In this document: piece after piece, positions 53,414 to 63,612 of the stretch
How the letters are laid out: every line of letters starts with the position of its first letter
Numbering within the stretch: position 1 is the first letter of the stretch
Assembly: GCF_002261345.1 (NCBI RefSeq)
Contig: NZ_NEVT01000003.1
Location: forward strand, 558,001 to 622,000
DNA: 64,000 bases
Direction: 5' to 3'
Origin: Bordetella genomosp. 2
GTDB lineage: Bacteria > Pseudomonadota > Gammaproteobacteria > Burkholderiales > Burkholderiaceae_B
The notes under the pieces: generated by a model
Seen by the model: only the letters and a program-made list of their open reading frames with translations
Databases searched by the model: none
What the model was told of the DNA's origin: nothing
Made by a program: the position numbers and the translations under genes

Positions 53414-54550
53414 ATGAAACTAACAAGAACCTTGCTCGCCGGCGCAATCCTTGCCGGCATCGGCGGCACCGCGTACGCAGAAACGTCGGTGACCCTGTAC
53501 GGCTTGATCGACGTCGGTATCACCTACCAGCGCGGCAAAGTGGGCACCGAAGATGTCAACCGTCCCCTGTACGGTGGTGATTACCAGTCCCGCATCGGCA
53601 TGACTGACGGCATCCAGAGCGGTTCGCGCTGGGGCCTGCGCGGCACCGAAGACCTGGGCGATGGCCTGTCGGCGGTGTTCGTGCTGGAAAGCGGTTTCGG
53701 CGCCAGCAACGGCAACAGCAAGCAAGGCGACCGCCTGTTCGGCCGCCAGGCCACCATCGGCCTGGCCCACCAGTCGTTCGGTCAGCTCGACCTGGGCCGC
53801 CAGACCAACATCGCCTCGAAGTACTTCGCCGACATCGATCCGTTCTCGCTCAGCTACCTGAACTCCTCCATGGGTTCGGCGTTCAGCGCCGCCGATACGG
53901 TTCGCTATGACAACATGGTGATGTACCAGACCCCGAGCTGGAGCGGCTTCCAGGCTGGTATCGGCTACTCGTTCTCGACCGATGACGTCGAAGGCCCGAC
54001 CAACTTCGAGACCGACGACAACAACAAGGCCCTGACGGCCGGCCTGCGCTATACCGGCGGCCCGCTGCAAGTGGCTTTGACCTATGACCAGCAGTGGCGC
54101 GAGCCCAGCCAGCCGCAACCCAAGCAGATCATCCTGGGCGCGGCCTACGACTTCGAAGTCGTGAAGCTGTCGCTGGCCTACGGCCGCACCGAAGACGGCG
54201 TGTTCCTGGGTCAGGACTTCGACCTGGGCGGCGGCTATGCCAACCCCAACACCCCGGCCAAGGGCCTGGGCAACACCAACGACCGCTTCACCTGGGACGG
54301 CCTGAAGATCAATTCGTACCTGGTTGGTGTGAGCGCGCCCATCGGCGGCGCCAGCAACGTGTTCGCGTCGTGGCAGCGTGCCGACCCGAACAAAGAGCTG
54401 GAGAACATGGATATCTACAGCCTGGGCTACACCTACGATCTGTCCAAGCGGACCAACCTGTATGCGATCGGCTCGTACGCCGACGGCTACGCGTTCGTCG
54501 ACGGCAACAAGATGCTGACGGTGGGCGTCGGCCTGCGTCACCGCTTCTGA
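53414..54550 (+). CDS. Gram-negative general porin (trimeric, 16-strand)
   Basis: A 378-residue outer-membrane porin. Signal peptide KLTRTLLAGAILAGIGGTAY-A, then the typical mature start ETSVTLYGLIDVGITYQRG. GSRWGLRGTEDLGDGLSAVF and LFGRQATIGLAHQSFGQLDL are the neisserial/Bordetella porin signatures, and the C terminus GVGLRHRF ends in Phe as required for BAM recognition. It resembles, but differs from, the major Bordetella porin as I remember it, so it is probably a paralogue. The ATG at 53414 (MKLTRTLL) is fixed by the signal peptide. Confidence 0.94.
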   Translation: MKLTRTLLAGAILAGIGGTAYAETSVTLYGLIDVGITYQRGKVGTEDVNRPLYGGDYQSRIGMTDGIQSGSRWGLRGTEDLGDGLSAVFVLESGFGASNGNSKQGDRLFGRQATIGLAHQSFGQLDLGRQTNIASKYFADIDPFSLSYLNSSMGSAFSAADTVRYDNMVMYQTPSWSGFQAGIGYSFSTDDVEGPTNFETDDNNKALTAGLRYTGGPLQVALTYDQQWREPSQPQPKQIILGAAYDFEVVKLSLAYGRTEDGVFLGQDFDLGGGYANPNTPAKGLGNTNDRFTWDGLKINSYLVGVSAPIGGASNVFASWQRADPNKELENMDIYSLGYTYDLSKRTNLYAIGSYADGYAFVDGNKMLTVGVGLRHRF

Positions 54551-54600
54551 TCAGGGTACGGGTTGCCCTTTTTCCGAGCGGAGTCGGGGCACCTTTCTTT

Positions 54601-54628
54601 GGCCATCCATTCGTGGATGGCCTTTTTT
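54601..54628 (+). terminator. rho-independent terminator of the porin gene with TTCG loop
   Basis: GGCCATCCA and TGGATGGCC form a perfect 9-bp stem closed by the stable TTCG tetraloop, followed by six T residues. It lies 50 nt after the porin stop and touches the stop codon of the convergent gene. Confidence 0.94.
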
Positions 54629-55022
54629 ATGCCTGCGGCGCGCCGTCCGGGTAGCGCGGACCGCCCCGCTCGGCTATGCGCCGCCGGTTCAGGGCCAGGG
54701 CCTGCGGGGTAGGGGTCCAGTCGCCCCATAGTGGGGCGGGGATGTCGGCGTGCGCCTGCGCCAGCGGCGCCAGGAAGCCGGGCTGATAGCCGCGCCGCTG
54801 CATTTCCTGCACCAGTTCAGCGTGGCGGCGGGCCAGGTAGCCCAGGCGCGTATAGAAAAACAACAAGTGGCCCTTGCCCAGGGTGTATTCGGCGGGCCGG
54901 GGCACCGGGCCGCGTTCCCAGGCCCGGCGGGCGAGCGCGAAGACGCGCGGCAGCTCGCGGTATTCCGCCACCAGGTGCTGGCGGGTCAGTTCTTGCACGG
55001 GAACGCAATTGATGCGGGTCAT
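54627..55022 (-). CDS. pdg: pyrimidine dimer DNA glycosylase/AP lyase, T4 endonuclease V (DenV) type
   Basis: A 131-residue homologue of T4 endonuclease V (138 residues), which removes UV-induced cyclobutane pyrimidine dimers. The N terminus M-TRINCVPVQELTRQHLVAE then YRELPRVFALARRAW aligns without gaps with the phage enzyme. The catalytic Thr2 (after Met removal) and Glu23 are present, as are Arg3, Gln15, His16, Arg22 and Arg26. LGKGHLLFFYTRLGYLARRH matches its GHVTFFYDKL region. It is alone on the minus strand. Horizontal origin from a phage is plausible. Confidence 0.93.
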   Translation of the reverse strand: MTRINCVPVQELTRQHLVAEYRELPRVFALARRAWERGPVPRPAEYTLGKGHLLFFYTRLGYLARRHAELVQEMQRRGYQPGFLAPLAQAHADIPAPLWGDWTPTPQALALNRRRIAERGGPRYPDGAPQA

Positions 55023-55176
55023 GGGCTTGCGGGTGGATCAAACCCCTATCTTAGCGGGCCGGATGAGGCTGCGGGCGCTGTTATGCACCATATCGGTGCA
55101 TTCAATCACATGTTTCAGCGCCGTCTTAGGGCATTCCCCTAGTGTGACAATCCCGTTCATGGTGCAGAATCCTGAT

Positions 55177-55210
55177 CCATGCAGGTGAGGAGACAAACAG
55201 CCCTGCATGG
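55177..55210 (+). promoter_or_regulatory. inverted repeat in the leader region of the symporter pair (first)
   Basis: CCATGCAGG and CCTGCATGG form a perfect 9-bp inverted repeat with a 16-nt loop. It is one of two symmetric elements in the 343-bp gap 55023-55365. That gap holds no convincing gene (a 17-codon ATG frame from 55178 is not supported). Confidence 0.45.
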
Positions 55211-55264
55211 GCGACCGGCGGCACCGGTATAACAAACTGGCAGTACCCAATAAAAGCAAAACGC

Positions 55265-55298
55265 ACAACGGCTGGCACCATTACGTGCCGGCCGTTGT
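55265..55298 (+). promoter_or_regulatory. strong hairpin in the leader region of the symporter pair (second)
   Basis: ACAACGGCTGGCAC and GTGCCGGCCGTTGT pair over 14 bp (one G-U in RNA) around a CATTAC loop. No T run follows. It lies 67 nt before the DUF4212 start and could be an attenuator, a processing site or a factor-dependent terminator of an unseen transcript. Confidence 0.5.
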
Positions 55299-55331
55299 CG
55301 CTTCCAAGGCCTGGGTTGGTGCATAAGGGCT

Positions 55332-55359
55332 TTGCAAGCGCTGCGTAACCGGATATTAA
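55332..55359 (+). promoter_or_regulatory. candidate promoter directly before the DUF4212 gene
   Basis: TTGCAA at 55332-55337 and TATTAA at 55354-55359 are spaced 16 bp. The start would fall at about 55366, the A of the DUF4212 ATG, so the transcript may be leaderless. In agreement, there is no Shine-Dalgarno before that ATG. Moderately weak hexamers make this tentative. Confidence 0.35.
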
Positions 55360-55365
55360 TCACGC

Positions 55366-55647
55366 ATGCCGGAAACCCGCCCCAAGACCGCTCCTCCCGC
55401 CACCACGCCCTATTGGCGGCGCAACGTACGGCTGATCGCCATCCTGACCGCATGCTGGGCGGCGCTGACCTTCCTGCCGGCCTTTTTCGCCCGCGACCTG
55501 TCGTTCGACTTCATCGGCTGGCCGTTCTCGTTCTGGATGGCCGCCTATGGCGCGCCGCTGTCGTACCTGGTGCTGATCGGCATCTATGCCCGCCTGATGA
55601 ATCGCGCCGACGCGCGCGAGCGCCAGGACGACGAGCGGGGCGGCTGA
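55366..55647 (+). CDS. DUF4212 protein, small subunit of a sodium:solute symporter
   Basis: A 93-residue membrane protein with two helices (LIAILTACWAALTFLPAFFA near residues 23-42; WPFSFWMAAYGAPLSYLVLI near 52-71) and a charged C-terminal tail. This is the DUF4212 pattern of small subunits that accompany the VC_2705-type symporters. Its stop overlaps the symporter start (TGATG), so the two are translationally coupled and probably assemble together in the inner membrane. The transported solute is unknown; acetate-like acids are typical of the family. Confidence 0.9.
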   Translation: MPETRPKTAPPATTPYWRRNVRLIAILTACWAALTFLPAFFARDLSFDFIGWPFSFWMAAYGAPLSYLVLIGIYARLMNRADARERQDDERGG

Positions 55648-57728
55648 TGCCATTCACCGGCGACAATCCGCGCGAATTCGACATTCGGCTGCGGCGCATC
55701 TATGTGCTGTATACGGCCGGCTTCGCCTTGCTGATCCTGCTGCTGGGGCTGGCCGAGGTGGCCGGCATGGCGCGCAACTGGATCGGCTATGTGTTCCTGC
55801 TGGTCACCGTCAGCCTCTACGCCGGCATCGGGATTCTGTGCCGCACCTCCGACCAGGTCGAATACTACGTGGCCGGACGCCGCGTGCCGGCCTTCTACAA
55901 CGGCATGGCCACCGCGGCCGACTGGATGTCGGTGGCGTCTTTCATCGGCGTGGCCGGCACCCTTTACCTGACTGGCTACGGCGGGCTGGCGTACATCATG
56001 GGCTGGACCGGCGGCTATGTGCTGGTGGCGCTGCTGCTGGCGCCGTATTTGCGCAAGTTCGGCCAGTACACCATCCCGGACTTTATGGGCGCGCGCTATG
56101 GCGGCAACCTGGCGCGCCTGGCCGGCGTGGCGTGCGCCGTCCTCTGTTCGTTCACCTACCTGGTGGCCCAGATCTACGGCGTGGGCATCATCACCACGCG
56201 CATGACCGGCATCTCGTTCGAACTGGGCATCTTCGTGGCGCTGGGCGGCATGCTGGTGTGCTCGTTCCTGGGCGGCATGCGCGCCGTCACCTGGACCCAG
56301 GTGGGGCAGTACATCATCCTGGTGGTGGCGTATCTGGTGCCGGTGGTGTGGTTGTCGGTCAAGCACACCGGCATGCCCTTGCCGCAGCTCTCGGCCGGCA
56401 CGGTGCTGCAGCAGGTCACCGAGAAGGAAGACCAGTTGCGCAAGGACGTCTCCGAGCTGCAGGTCCGCCAGCTGTGGCAGACGCGCGCCGACGAGATGAC
56501 GCAGCGCCTGCAGGCGCTGCCGGAGTCTTGGGAACAGGAAAAGGACAAGCTGCGCAGCCGGCTGGCGCAACTGACCGCCACCGATGCGCCCATGGTCGAG
56601 GTCCGCTCGCTGGAGCGCGAGCTCGAGGCCTACCCGGCCAGCGTGGAAGAGGCCCGGGTACTGTGGTCGCAGGCCCGGGCCGCCTTCGAGGCGCGCAGCG
56701 CGCCGCCGGTGCCGCACGCCGAGCCGTTCCCGGCCAAGGACCCGGAGGAACGGCAGCACATGCGCATCAACTTCCTGGCGCTGGTGCTGTGCCTGATGCT
56801 GGGCACGGCCGGCATGCCGCACATCCTGATGCGGTCCTACACCACGCCATCGGTCGTCGAGGCGCGCCGCTCGGTGTGCTGGTCGCTGCTGTTCATCCTG
56901 CTGCTGTATTTCATGGCGCCCGCCCTGGCGCTATTGGTCAAGTACGAGGTCTACACCCAGGTGGTCGGCACGGACTTCCTCAGCCTGCCCAGCTGGGTGC
57001 ACGCCTGGAGCGCGGTCGACATCAACCTGCTGAACTTGCTCGACGTGAACCGCGACGGCACCGTCCAGCTGGGCGAGATCAGCATGGGGGCGGACGTGGT
57101 GGTGCTGGCCATGCCGGAAATCGGCGGGCTGCCGTACATCATCTCGGGCCTGGTGGCGGCCGGCGGGCTGGCCGCGGCGCTGTCCACCGCCGACGGGCTG
57201 CTGCTGACCCTGTCGAATTCGCTGTCGCACGACATGTGGTACCGCCTGGTGTCGCCGCGCATGTCGGCGGCGCGCCGCGTCATGGTGTCGAAGATCCTGC
57301 TGCTGGCGGTGGCTTTCGGGGCCGCCTGGGTGGCGGCGCGCAAGCCGGCCGACATCCTGTTCATGGTGTCGGCGGCGTTTTCGTTCGCCGCGTCGTCGTT
57401 CTTCCCGGCCTTGGTCATGGGCATCTTCTGGCGGCGCGCCAACAAATGGGGCGCCACATTGGGCATGTTCGCCGGCCTGGCCACCACCTTCGCCTACATG
57501 GCGCACACGCATCCCTGGCTGCGCGAATGGGTGTTCGGCGTGGACCGGGGCCAGCCGGTGGACCTGTGGTGGGGCATACAGCCGGTCGCCGCCGGCGTGT
57601 TCGGCGCCCCGGTGGCTTTCGTGACGATCATCGTGGTGTCGCTCTTGACGCCGCCGCCGGACCGGGCCACCGACATGCTGGTGCAATACTTGCGCGAGCC
57701 CGACGGCAAGCCGGCGCAATTGCCCTGA
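55647..57728 (+). CDS. sodium:solute symporter (VC_2705-type) with inserted coiled coil and EF-hand-like loop
   Basis: A 693-residue SSS-family transporter with about 13 helices. Core signatures: YYVAGRRVPAFYNGMATAAD, DWMSVASFIGVAGTLYLTGY and IISGLVAAGGLAAALSTADG with GGLAAALSTADGLLLTLSNS in the late core. Two insertions stand out. Residues about 250-355 form a charged, probably coiled-coil soluble segment (KEDQLRKDVSELQVRQLWQT and following). Residues 466-477, DVNRDGTVQLGE, fit the canonical 12-residue EF-hand calcium loop, located between helices. Coupled to DUF4212. Sodium-driven uptake of a small acid is likely. Confidence 0.9.
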   Translation: MPFTGDNPREFDIRLRRIYVLYTAGFALLILLLGLAEVAGMARNWIGYVFLLVTVSLYAGIGILCRTSDQVEYYVAGRRVPAFYNGMATAADWMSVASFIGVAGTLYLTGYGGLAYIMGWTGGYVLVALLLAPYLRKFGQYTIPDFMGARYGGNLARLAGVACAVLCSFTYLVAQIYGVGIITTRMTGISFELGIFVALGGMLVCSFLGGMRAVTWTQVGQYIILVVAYLVPVVWLSVKHTGMPLPQLSAGTVLQQVTEKEDQLRKDVSELQVRQLWQTRADEMTQRLQALPESWEQEKDKLRSRLAQLTATDAPMVEVRSLERELEAYPASVEEARVLWSQARAAFEARSAPPVPHAEPFPAKDPEERQHMRINFLALVLCLMLGTAGMPHILMRSYTTPSVVEARRSVCWSLLFILLLYFMAPALALLVKYEVYTQVVGTDFLSLPSWVHAWSAVDINLLNLLDVNRDGTVQLGEISMGADVVVLAMPEIGGLPYIISGLVAAGGLAAALSTADGLLLTLSNSLSHDMWYRLVSPRMSAARRVMVSKILLLAVAFGAAWVAARKPADILFMVSAAFSFAASSFFPALVMGIFWRRANKWGATLGMFAGLATTFAYMAHTHPWLREWVFGVDRGQPVDLWWGIQPVAAGVFGAPVAFVTIIVVSLLTPPPDRATDMLVQYLREPDGKPAQLP

Positions 57729-57746
57729 GCGCAGACCGGCCGGCCG

Positions 57747-58075
57747 TCAGTGGCCGACCGACTTCGAGAAGACGTTCATGACCACCACGCCCGCGATGAT
57801 CAAGGCGATGCCCAGGATCGCCGGCGCGTCCAGGTGCTGCTTGAAGAACAGCGCGCCCACCAGCGAGATCAGCACGATGCCGACGCCCGACCAGATGGCA
57901 TAGGCGATGCCTACCGGGATCTCGCGCAGCGTCAGCGCCAGGAAATAGAAGGCCACCGCATAGCCCGCCACGGTGATGGCCGACGGCAGCAGGCGGGTGA
58001 AACCTTCGGCGCTTTTCAGCGCGCTGGTGGCGATGATCTCGGCCACGATGGCGATGCCCAGGTAGACCCACTTCA

Positions 58076-58076
<1 letters not shown>
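57747..58076 (-). CDS. small multidrug resistance (SMR/EmrE-type) exporter
   Basis: A 109-residue, four-helix membrane protein. It begins MKWVYLGIAIVAEIIATSAL with the essential Glu14 (AEIIATSALK), followed by FTRLLPSAITVAGYAVAFYF, LREIPVGIAYAIWSGVGIVL and LIIAGVVVMNVFSKS. EmrE-type members export cationic drugs or polyamine-like compounds by proton antiport. The start overlaps the Smr-domain gene stop by 1 nt (TGATG). The natural substrate is unknown; it is closer to EmrE than to guanidinium exporters because of the AYAIWSGVG helix. Confidence 0.92.
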
Positions 58077-59705
<1,629 letters not shown>

Positions 59706-59720
59706 TTAGAGGGATGCCCA

Positions 59721-59728
59721 ATTATAAT
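59721..59728. promoter_or_regulatory. ATTATAAT palindromic -10 element between trxB and ftsK
   Basis: ATTATAAT gives TATAAT on both strands: plus 59723-59728, minus 59726-59721. On the minus strand, TTGAAA 19 bp upstream (complement of 59746-59751) makes a plausible trxB promoter with a leader of about 20 nt. On the plus strand it overlaps the ATG at 59727. Confidence 0.5.
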
Positions 59729-62099
59729 GAGCCGCATGCCGCGTATTTCAACTGCTTCCCCGCGCGCCTCGCGCAACACCCGGAACGGCCCTTCGCCGTT
59801 GCAGGCACGAATTTCCGCCTTGCTGCGCGAAGCGCGCTGGATCCTGTTCGCCGCGCTGGCCGCCTGGCTGACGCTGGTGCTGGCCACCTGGTCGCCCGCC
59901 GACCCGGGCTGGTCGCATTCGGTGCCCGGCGGCGCCATCCACAACCAGGGGGGCACCCTGGGCGCCTACCTGTCCGATATCCTGCTGTACCTGTTCGGCT
60001 ATTCCGCGTGGTGGTGGGTGATCCTGCTGCTGCATCGGGTACGCGCCGGCTATCGCCGCCTGGCCAGCCACTTGCGGGCGGGTGACGGCAAGCAGCCCGA
60101 GGTCCTGCCCCGCGTGCACTGGGAAGAGGGCGTCGGCTTTTTCCTGGTGCTGATCGGCTCGCTGGGCATCGAGGCGCTGCGCCTGTACAGCTGGGGCATG
60201 CACCTGCCGGGCGGCACCGACGGCGAAAGCGGCGCCGGCGGCGTCATCGGCCAGATGCTGGCCGGCTGGCTGTCCGAAGGCGTCGGCTTCACGGGCGGCA
60301 CGCTGGCGCTGCTGGTGCTGCTGGCGGTCGGCCTGAGCCTGTTCTTCTCGTTTTCCTGGCTGCACGTGGCCGAACGCGTCGGCGCCTGGCTGGAAAGCCT
60401 GGTGCGCCGCGCCCGCGATTCCTACACCGCGCGCCAGGACCGCAAGGTCGGCGAGGTGGCCAAGGCGGTGCGCACCGAGCAGGTCGAGGCCAAGCACGAG
60501 AAGCTCGTCCACGAGCAGCCGGTGCGCATCGAGCCGGCCATTACCGTGGTGCCGCGCTCCGACCGGGTCGAGAAGGAAAAACAGCAGACGCTGTTCGCGC
60601 CGCCCGCGGGCGAGGGCGACCTGCCGGCCATCAGCCTGCTGGACCCGCCGGCGCCCAACCAGGAAACGGTCTCGGCCGAGACCATCGAATTCACTTCGCG
60701 CCTGATCGAGAAAAAGCTGGCCGACTTCGGCGTGAACGTCACCGTGGTGGCGGCCCAGGCCGGCCCCGTGATCACCCGCTACGAGATCGAGCCGGCCACC
60801 GGCGTCAAGGGCAGCCAGATCGTCAACCTGGCCAAGGACCTGGCGCGCGCGCTCAGCCTGGTCAGCATCCGCGTGGTGGAAACCATCCCGGGCAAGAACC
60901 TGATGGGCCTCGAACTGCCCAACCCGCGCCGGCAGATGGTCAAGCTGTCCGAGATCCTCGGCTCGCAGACCTACCACGCCAGCCATTCGAACGTGACCAT
61001 GGCGCTGGGCAAGGACATCGCCGGCAATCCGGTGGTGGCCGACCTGGCCAAGATGCCCCACCTGCTGGTGGCCGGCACCACCGGCTCGGGCAAGTCGGTG
61101 GGGATCAACGCCATGATCCTGTCCCTGCTGTACAAGGCCAGCGCCGCTGATACCCGGCTGATCCTGATCGACCCCAAGATGCTCGAAATGAGCGTCTACG
61201 AAGGCATCCCCCACTTGCTGGCGCCGGTGGTCACCGACATGCGCCATGCGGCCAACGCGCTGAACTGGTGCGTGGGCGAGATGGAAAAGCGCTATCGCCT
61301 CATGAGCAAGATGGGCGTGCGCAACCTGGCCGGCTACAACAACAAGATCCGCGACGCGATCAAGCGCGAGGAACCCATCCCCAACCCGTTCTCGCTGACG
61401 CCCGACCAGCCCGAGCCGCTGGCGCCGCTGCCCACCATCGTGGTGGTCATCGACGAGCTGGCCGACCTGATGATGGTGGTCGGCAAGAAGATCGAGGAGC
61501 TCATCGCCCGCCTCGCGCAGAAGGCGCGCGCGGCCGGCATCCACTTGATCCTGGCCACCCAGCGTCCCAGCGTGGACGTCATCACGGGCCTCATCAAGGC
61601 CAACATTCCCACCCGCATCGCGTTCCAGGTGTCCTCCAAGATCGACTCGCGCACCATCCTCGACCAAATGGGCGCCGAGACCCTGCTGGGCCAGGGCGAC
61701 ATGCTCTACATGCCGCCGGGCACCGGCCTGCCGGTGCGCGTGCACGGCGCCTTCGTGCACGACGACGAAGTGCACCGCGTGGTCGAGCACCTCAAGGCGC
61801 AAGGCGAGCCGAACTATGTCGAGGGCCTGCTCGAGGGCGCCCTGGAAGGCGAGACCGGCGACGGCGTGGGCAGCGTTACCGGCTTCACCGATTCCGAAAG
61901 CGACCCGATGTACGACCAGGCCTGCGAAGTCGTGCTGAAGCATCGGCGCGCCTCCATCTCGCTGGTGCAGCGCCATCTGCGAATTGGTTACAACCGAGCG
62001 GCCCGGTTACTGGAACAGATGGAGCAATCGGGTATGGTGTCGGCAATGCAATCCAACGGCAACCGGGAGATCCTGGTGCCGTCCAAAGAGGAAGCCTGA
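59727..62099 (+). CDS. ftsK: DNA translocase FtsK
   Basis: A 790-residue FtsK, shorter than E. coli FtsK (1329) because the linker is reduced. Four N-terminal helices lie at about residues 35-215, then a short linker, then the translocase: Walker [21 protein letters not shown] near residue 449, [20 protein letters not shown], Walker [21 protein letters not shown], and the gamma winged helix ([20 protein letters not shown]) that reads KOPS. It pumps DNA at the division septum. ATG 59727 overlaps a TATAAT; ATG 59736 ([10 protein letters not shown]) is the likelier start if that is the -10. Confidence 0.97.
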   Translation: MSRMPRISTASPRASRNTRNGPSPLQARISALLREARWILFAALAAWLTLVLATWSPADPGWSHSVPGGAIHNQGGTLGAYLSDILLYLFGYSAWWWVILLLHRVRAGYRRLASHLRAGDGKQPEVLPRVHWEEGVGFFLVLIGSLGIEALRLYSWGMHLPGGTDGESGAGGVIGQMLAGWLSEGVGFTGGTLALLVLLAVGLSLFFSFSWLHVAERVGAWLESLVRRARDSYTARQDRKVGEVAKAVRTEQVEAKHEKLVHEQPVRIEPAITVVPRSDRVEKEKQQTLFAPPAGEGDLPAISLLDPPAPNQETVSAETIEFTSRLIEKKLADFGVNVTVVAAQAGPVITRYEIEPATGVKGSQIVNLAKDLARALSLVSIRVVETIPGKNLMGLELPNPRRQMVKLSEILGSQTYHASHSNVTMALGKDIAGNPVVADLAKMPHLLVAGTTGSGKSVGINAMILSLLYKASAADTRLILIDPKMLEMSVYEGIPHLLAPVVTDMRHAANALNWCVGEMEKRYRLMSKMGVRNLAGYNNKIRDAIKREEPIPNPFSLTPDQPEPLAPLPTIVVVIDELADLMMVVGKKIEELIARLAQKARAAGIHLILATQRPSVDVITGLIKANIPTRIAFQVSSKIDSRTILDQMGAETLLGQGDMLYMPPGTGLPVRVHGAFVHDDEVHRVVEHLKAQGEPNYVEGLLEGALEGETGDGVGSVTGFTDSESDPMYDQACEVVLKHRRASISLVQRHLRIGYNRAARLLEQMEQSGMVSAMQSNGNREILVPSKEEA

Positions 62100-62725
62100 T
62101 GCCTGCTCTACGCCGGCTGGCCGCCGCGGCCGCCCTGCTGGTGCTGTGCCCGCTGGCCGCCATGGCGGCCGATGCCCGCACGCAGCTGAAATCCTTCGTG
62201 GCCGAAATCAAGAGCGCCACGGGTTCGTTCACCCAGTCCACCGTGGGACCGCAGGGCGCCACCCAGCGCGCCCAGAGCGGCACGTTCGCATTCCAGCGGC
62301 CCGGCAAGTTCAAGTGGGCGGTCAGCAAGCCCTACGAGCAATTGGTGGTGTCCGACGGCCAGCAACTGTTCCAGTACGATCCCGACCTGGTCCAGGTGAC
62401 GGTGCGCAAGGTCGACCAGGCCATCGGCACGTCGCCGGCCGCCATCCTGTTCGGGTCGGGCGACCTGGAACAGGCCTTCCAGGTCGAGCCGTTGCCGGCG
62501 CGCGACGGCCTCGAATGGCTGCGCGCCAAGCCGCGCAATGCCGACGCCGGGTTCGCCCAGGTCGATATCGGCATGAAGGACAACCTGCCGGTGCGCGTGG
62601 AACTGCTGGACGCGTTCGGCCAGACGACCCGCGTCGAGCTGTCCGGCATCCAGGCCAATCCGTCGCTGCCGGCTGGCGAGTTCCGCTTCACGCCCCCCGC
62701 TGGCGTGGACGTGGTCAGGATGTAG
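62099..62725 (+). CDS. lolA: outer-membrane lipoprotein carrier protein
   Basis: A 208-residue periplasmic LolA that shuttles lipoproteins from LolCDE to the outer membrane. Signal peptide [20 protein letters not shown], cut near residue 25. The carrier fold follows: [20 protein letters not shown], then [20 protein letters not shown] and [20 protein letters not shown]. Its start overlaps the ftsK stop (TGATG), the conserved ftsK-lolA coupling. The alpha/beta hydrolase follows 12 nt later. Confidence 0.95.
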   Translation: MPALRRLAAAAALLVLCPLAAMAADARTQLKSFVAEIKSATGSFTQSTVGPQGATQRAQSGTFAFQRPGKFKWAVSKPYEQLVVSDGQQLFQYDPDLVQVTVRKVDQAIGTSPAAILFGSGDLEQAFQVEPLPARDGLEWLRAKPRNADAGFAQVDIGMKDNLPVRVELLDAFGQTTRVELSGIQANPSLPAGEFRFTPPAGVDVVRM

Positions 62726-62737
62726 CAAAGCCGCGTA

Positions 62738-63601
62738 ATGGCGACCAATCCCGGCGCGCCGCCCGCCCATCCCGAACTCGCCCGGCTCGACGCGCTGGCC
62801 GGCCACCACGACATCCCCGGCCCGGACGGCACCGTGCGCTGGCGCACGCTCGGCAGCGGCGCGCCGCTGGTGCTGCTGCACGGCGGGCATGGCAGCTGGC
62901 TGCACTGGGTGCGCAACATCGAGGCGCTGGCGCGCCGCTACACCGTCTGGGTGCCCGACATGCCGGGCTACCTGGATTCGGCCGCCGCGCCGCCGCCCAC
63001 CGGCGATGACGAACTGGAACCCCTGCTCGCCGCGCTACGGGCCACGCTCGACCGGGCGGTGGGCCCCGATACCGCCATCGGCCTGGCCGGCTTCTCGTTC
63101 GGCGGCCTGATGGCGGCGCGTCTGGCGGCCCGGCGGCCGCGCGTGGCGCGGCTGGCCCTGCTGGGCTCGGGCGGGCATGGCATGCCCCGGCCCCGCAAGC
63201 TGGACATGCGCAACTGGCGGCAGGCCGCCACGCCCGCGCAGCGGCGCGACATGCTGCGGCACAATCTCAACCAGCTCATGCTGCACCGGCACGCGCCCGA
63301 CGAGCTGGCCCTGGCTGTCCATGAAATCAGCTGCGTGGCCACCCGGTTCCGCAGCCGCACCGCCTCGCACGGCAACGGCATGGTGCAGGCGCTGCGCCAG
63401 TACGGCGGGCCGGTGCTGTTGGTGTGGGGCGAGCACGACGTCACCGCCACGGCCCGCGAGGTGGCGCCCGCCATCGCCGCCGGCGGCCCCGGGCGGTTGT
63501 GGCGCGTGCTGCCCGACGCCGGCCACTGGGTGCAATACGAGGCGGCGGACGAGATCAACGAACTGCTGGCACGCTGGTTCGCCGGCGAATTGCGCGCCTG
63601 A
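62738..63601 (+). CDS. alpha/beta-fold hydrolase
   Basis: A 287-residue hydrolase. The oxyanion region is LVLLHGGHGSWLHWVRNIEA near residues 48-67, the nucleophile elbow GFSFGG (near residues 116-121, Ser118) in AIGLAGFSFGGLMAARLAAR, and the C-terminal catalytic His in DAGHWVQYEAADEINELL. The cap is small. The ATG at 62738 follows the lolA stop by 12 nt without a clear terminator, so it may be read from the ftsK-lolA transcript. The substrate is unknown. Confidence 0.88.
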   Translation: MATNPGAPPAHPELARLDALAGHHDIPGPDGTVRWRTLGSGAPLVLLHGGHGSWLHWVRNIEALARRYTVWVPDMPGYLDSAAAPPPTGDDELEPLLAALRATLDRAVGPDTAIGLAGFSFGGLMAARLAARRPRVARLALLGSGGHGMPRPRKLDMRNWRQAATPAQRRDMLRHNLNQLMLHRHAPDELALAVHEISCVATRFRSRTASHGNGMVQALRQYGGPVLLVWGEHDVTATAREVAPAIAAGGPGRLWRVLPDAGHWVQYEAADEINELLARWFAGELRA

Positions 63602-63612
63602 GGCCGGCCGCG

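Noticed and set aside
55038-55268. 76-codon minus-strand ORF in the symporter leader
   Set aside because: It contains both hairpin regions in part, has no Shine-Dalgarno, and its Cys-rich sequence looks like random translation.
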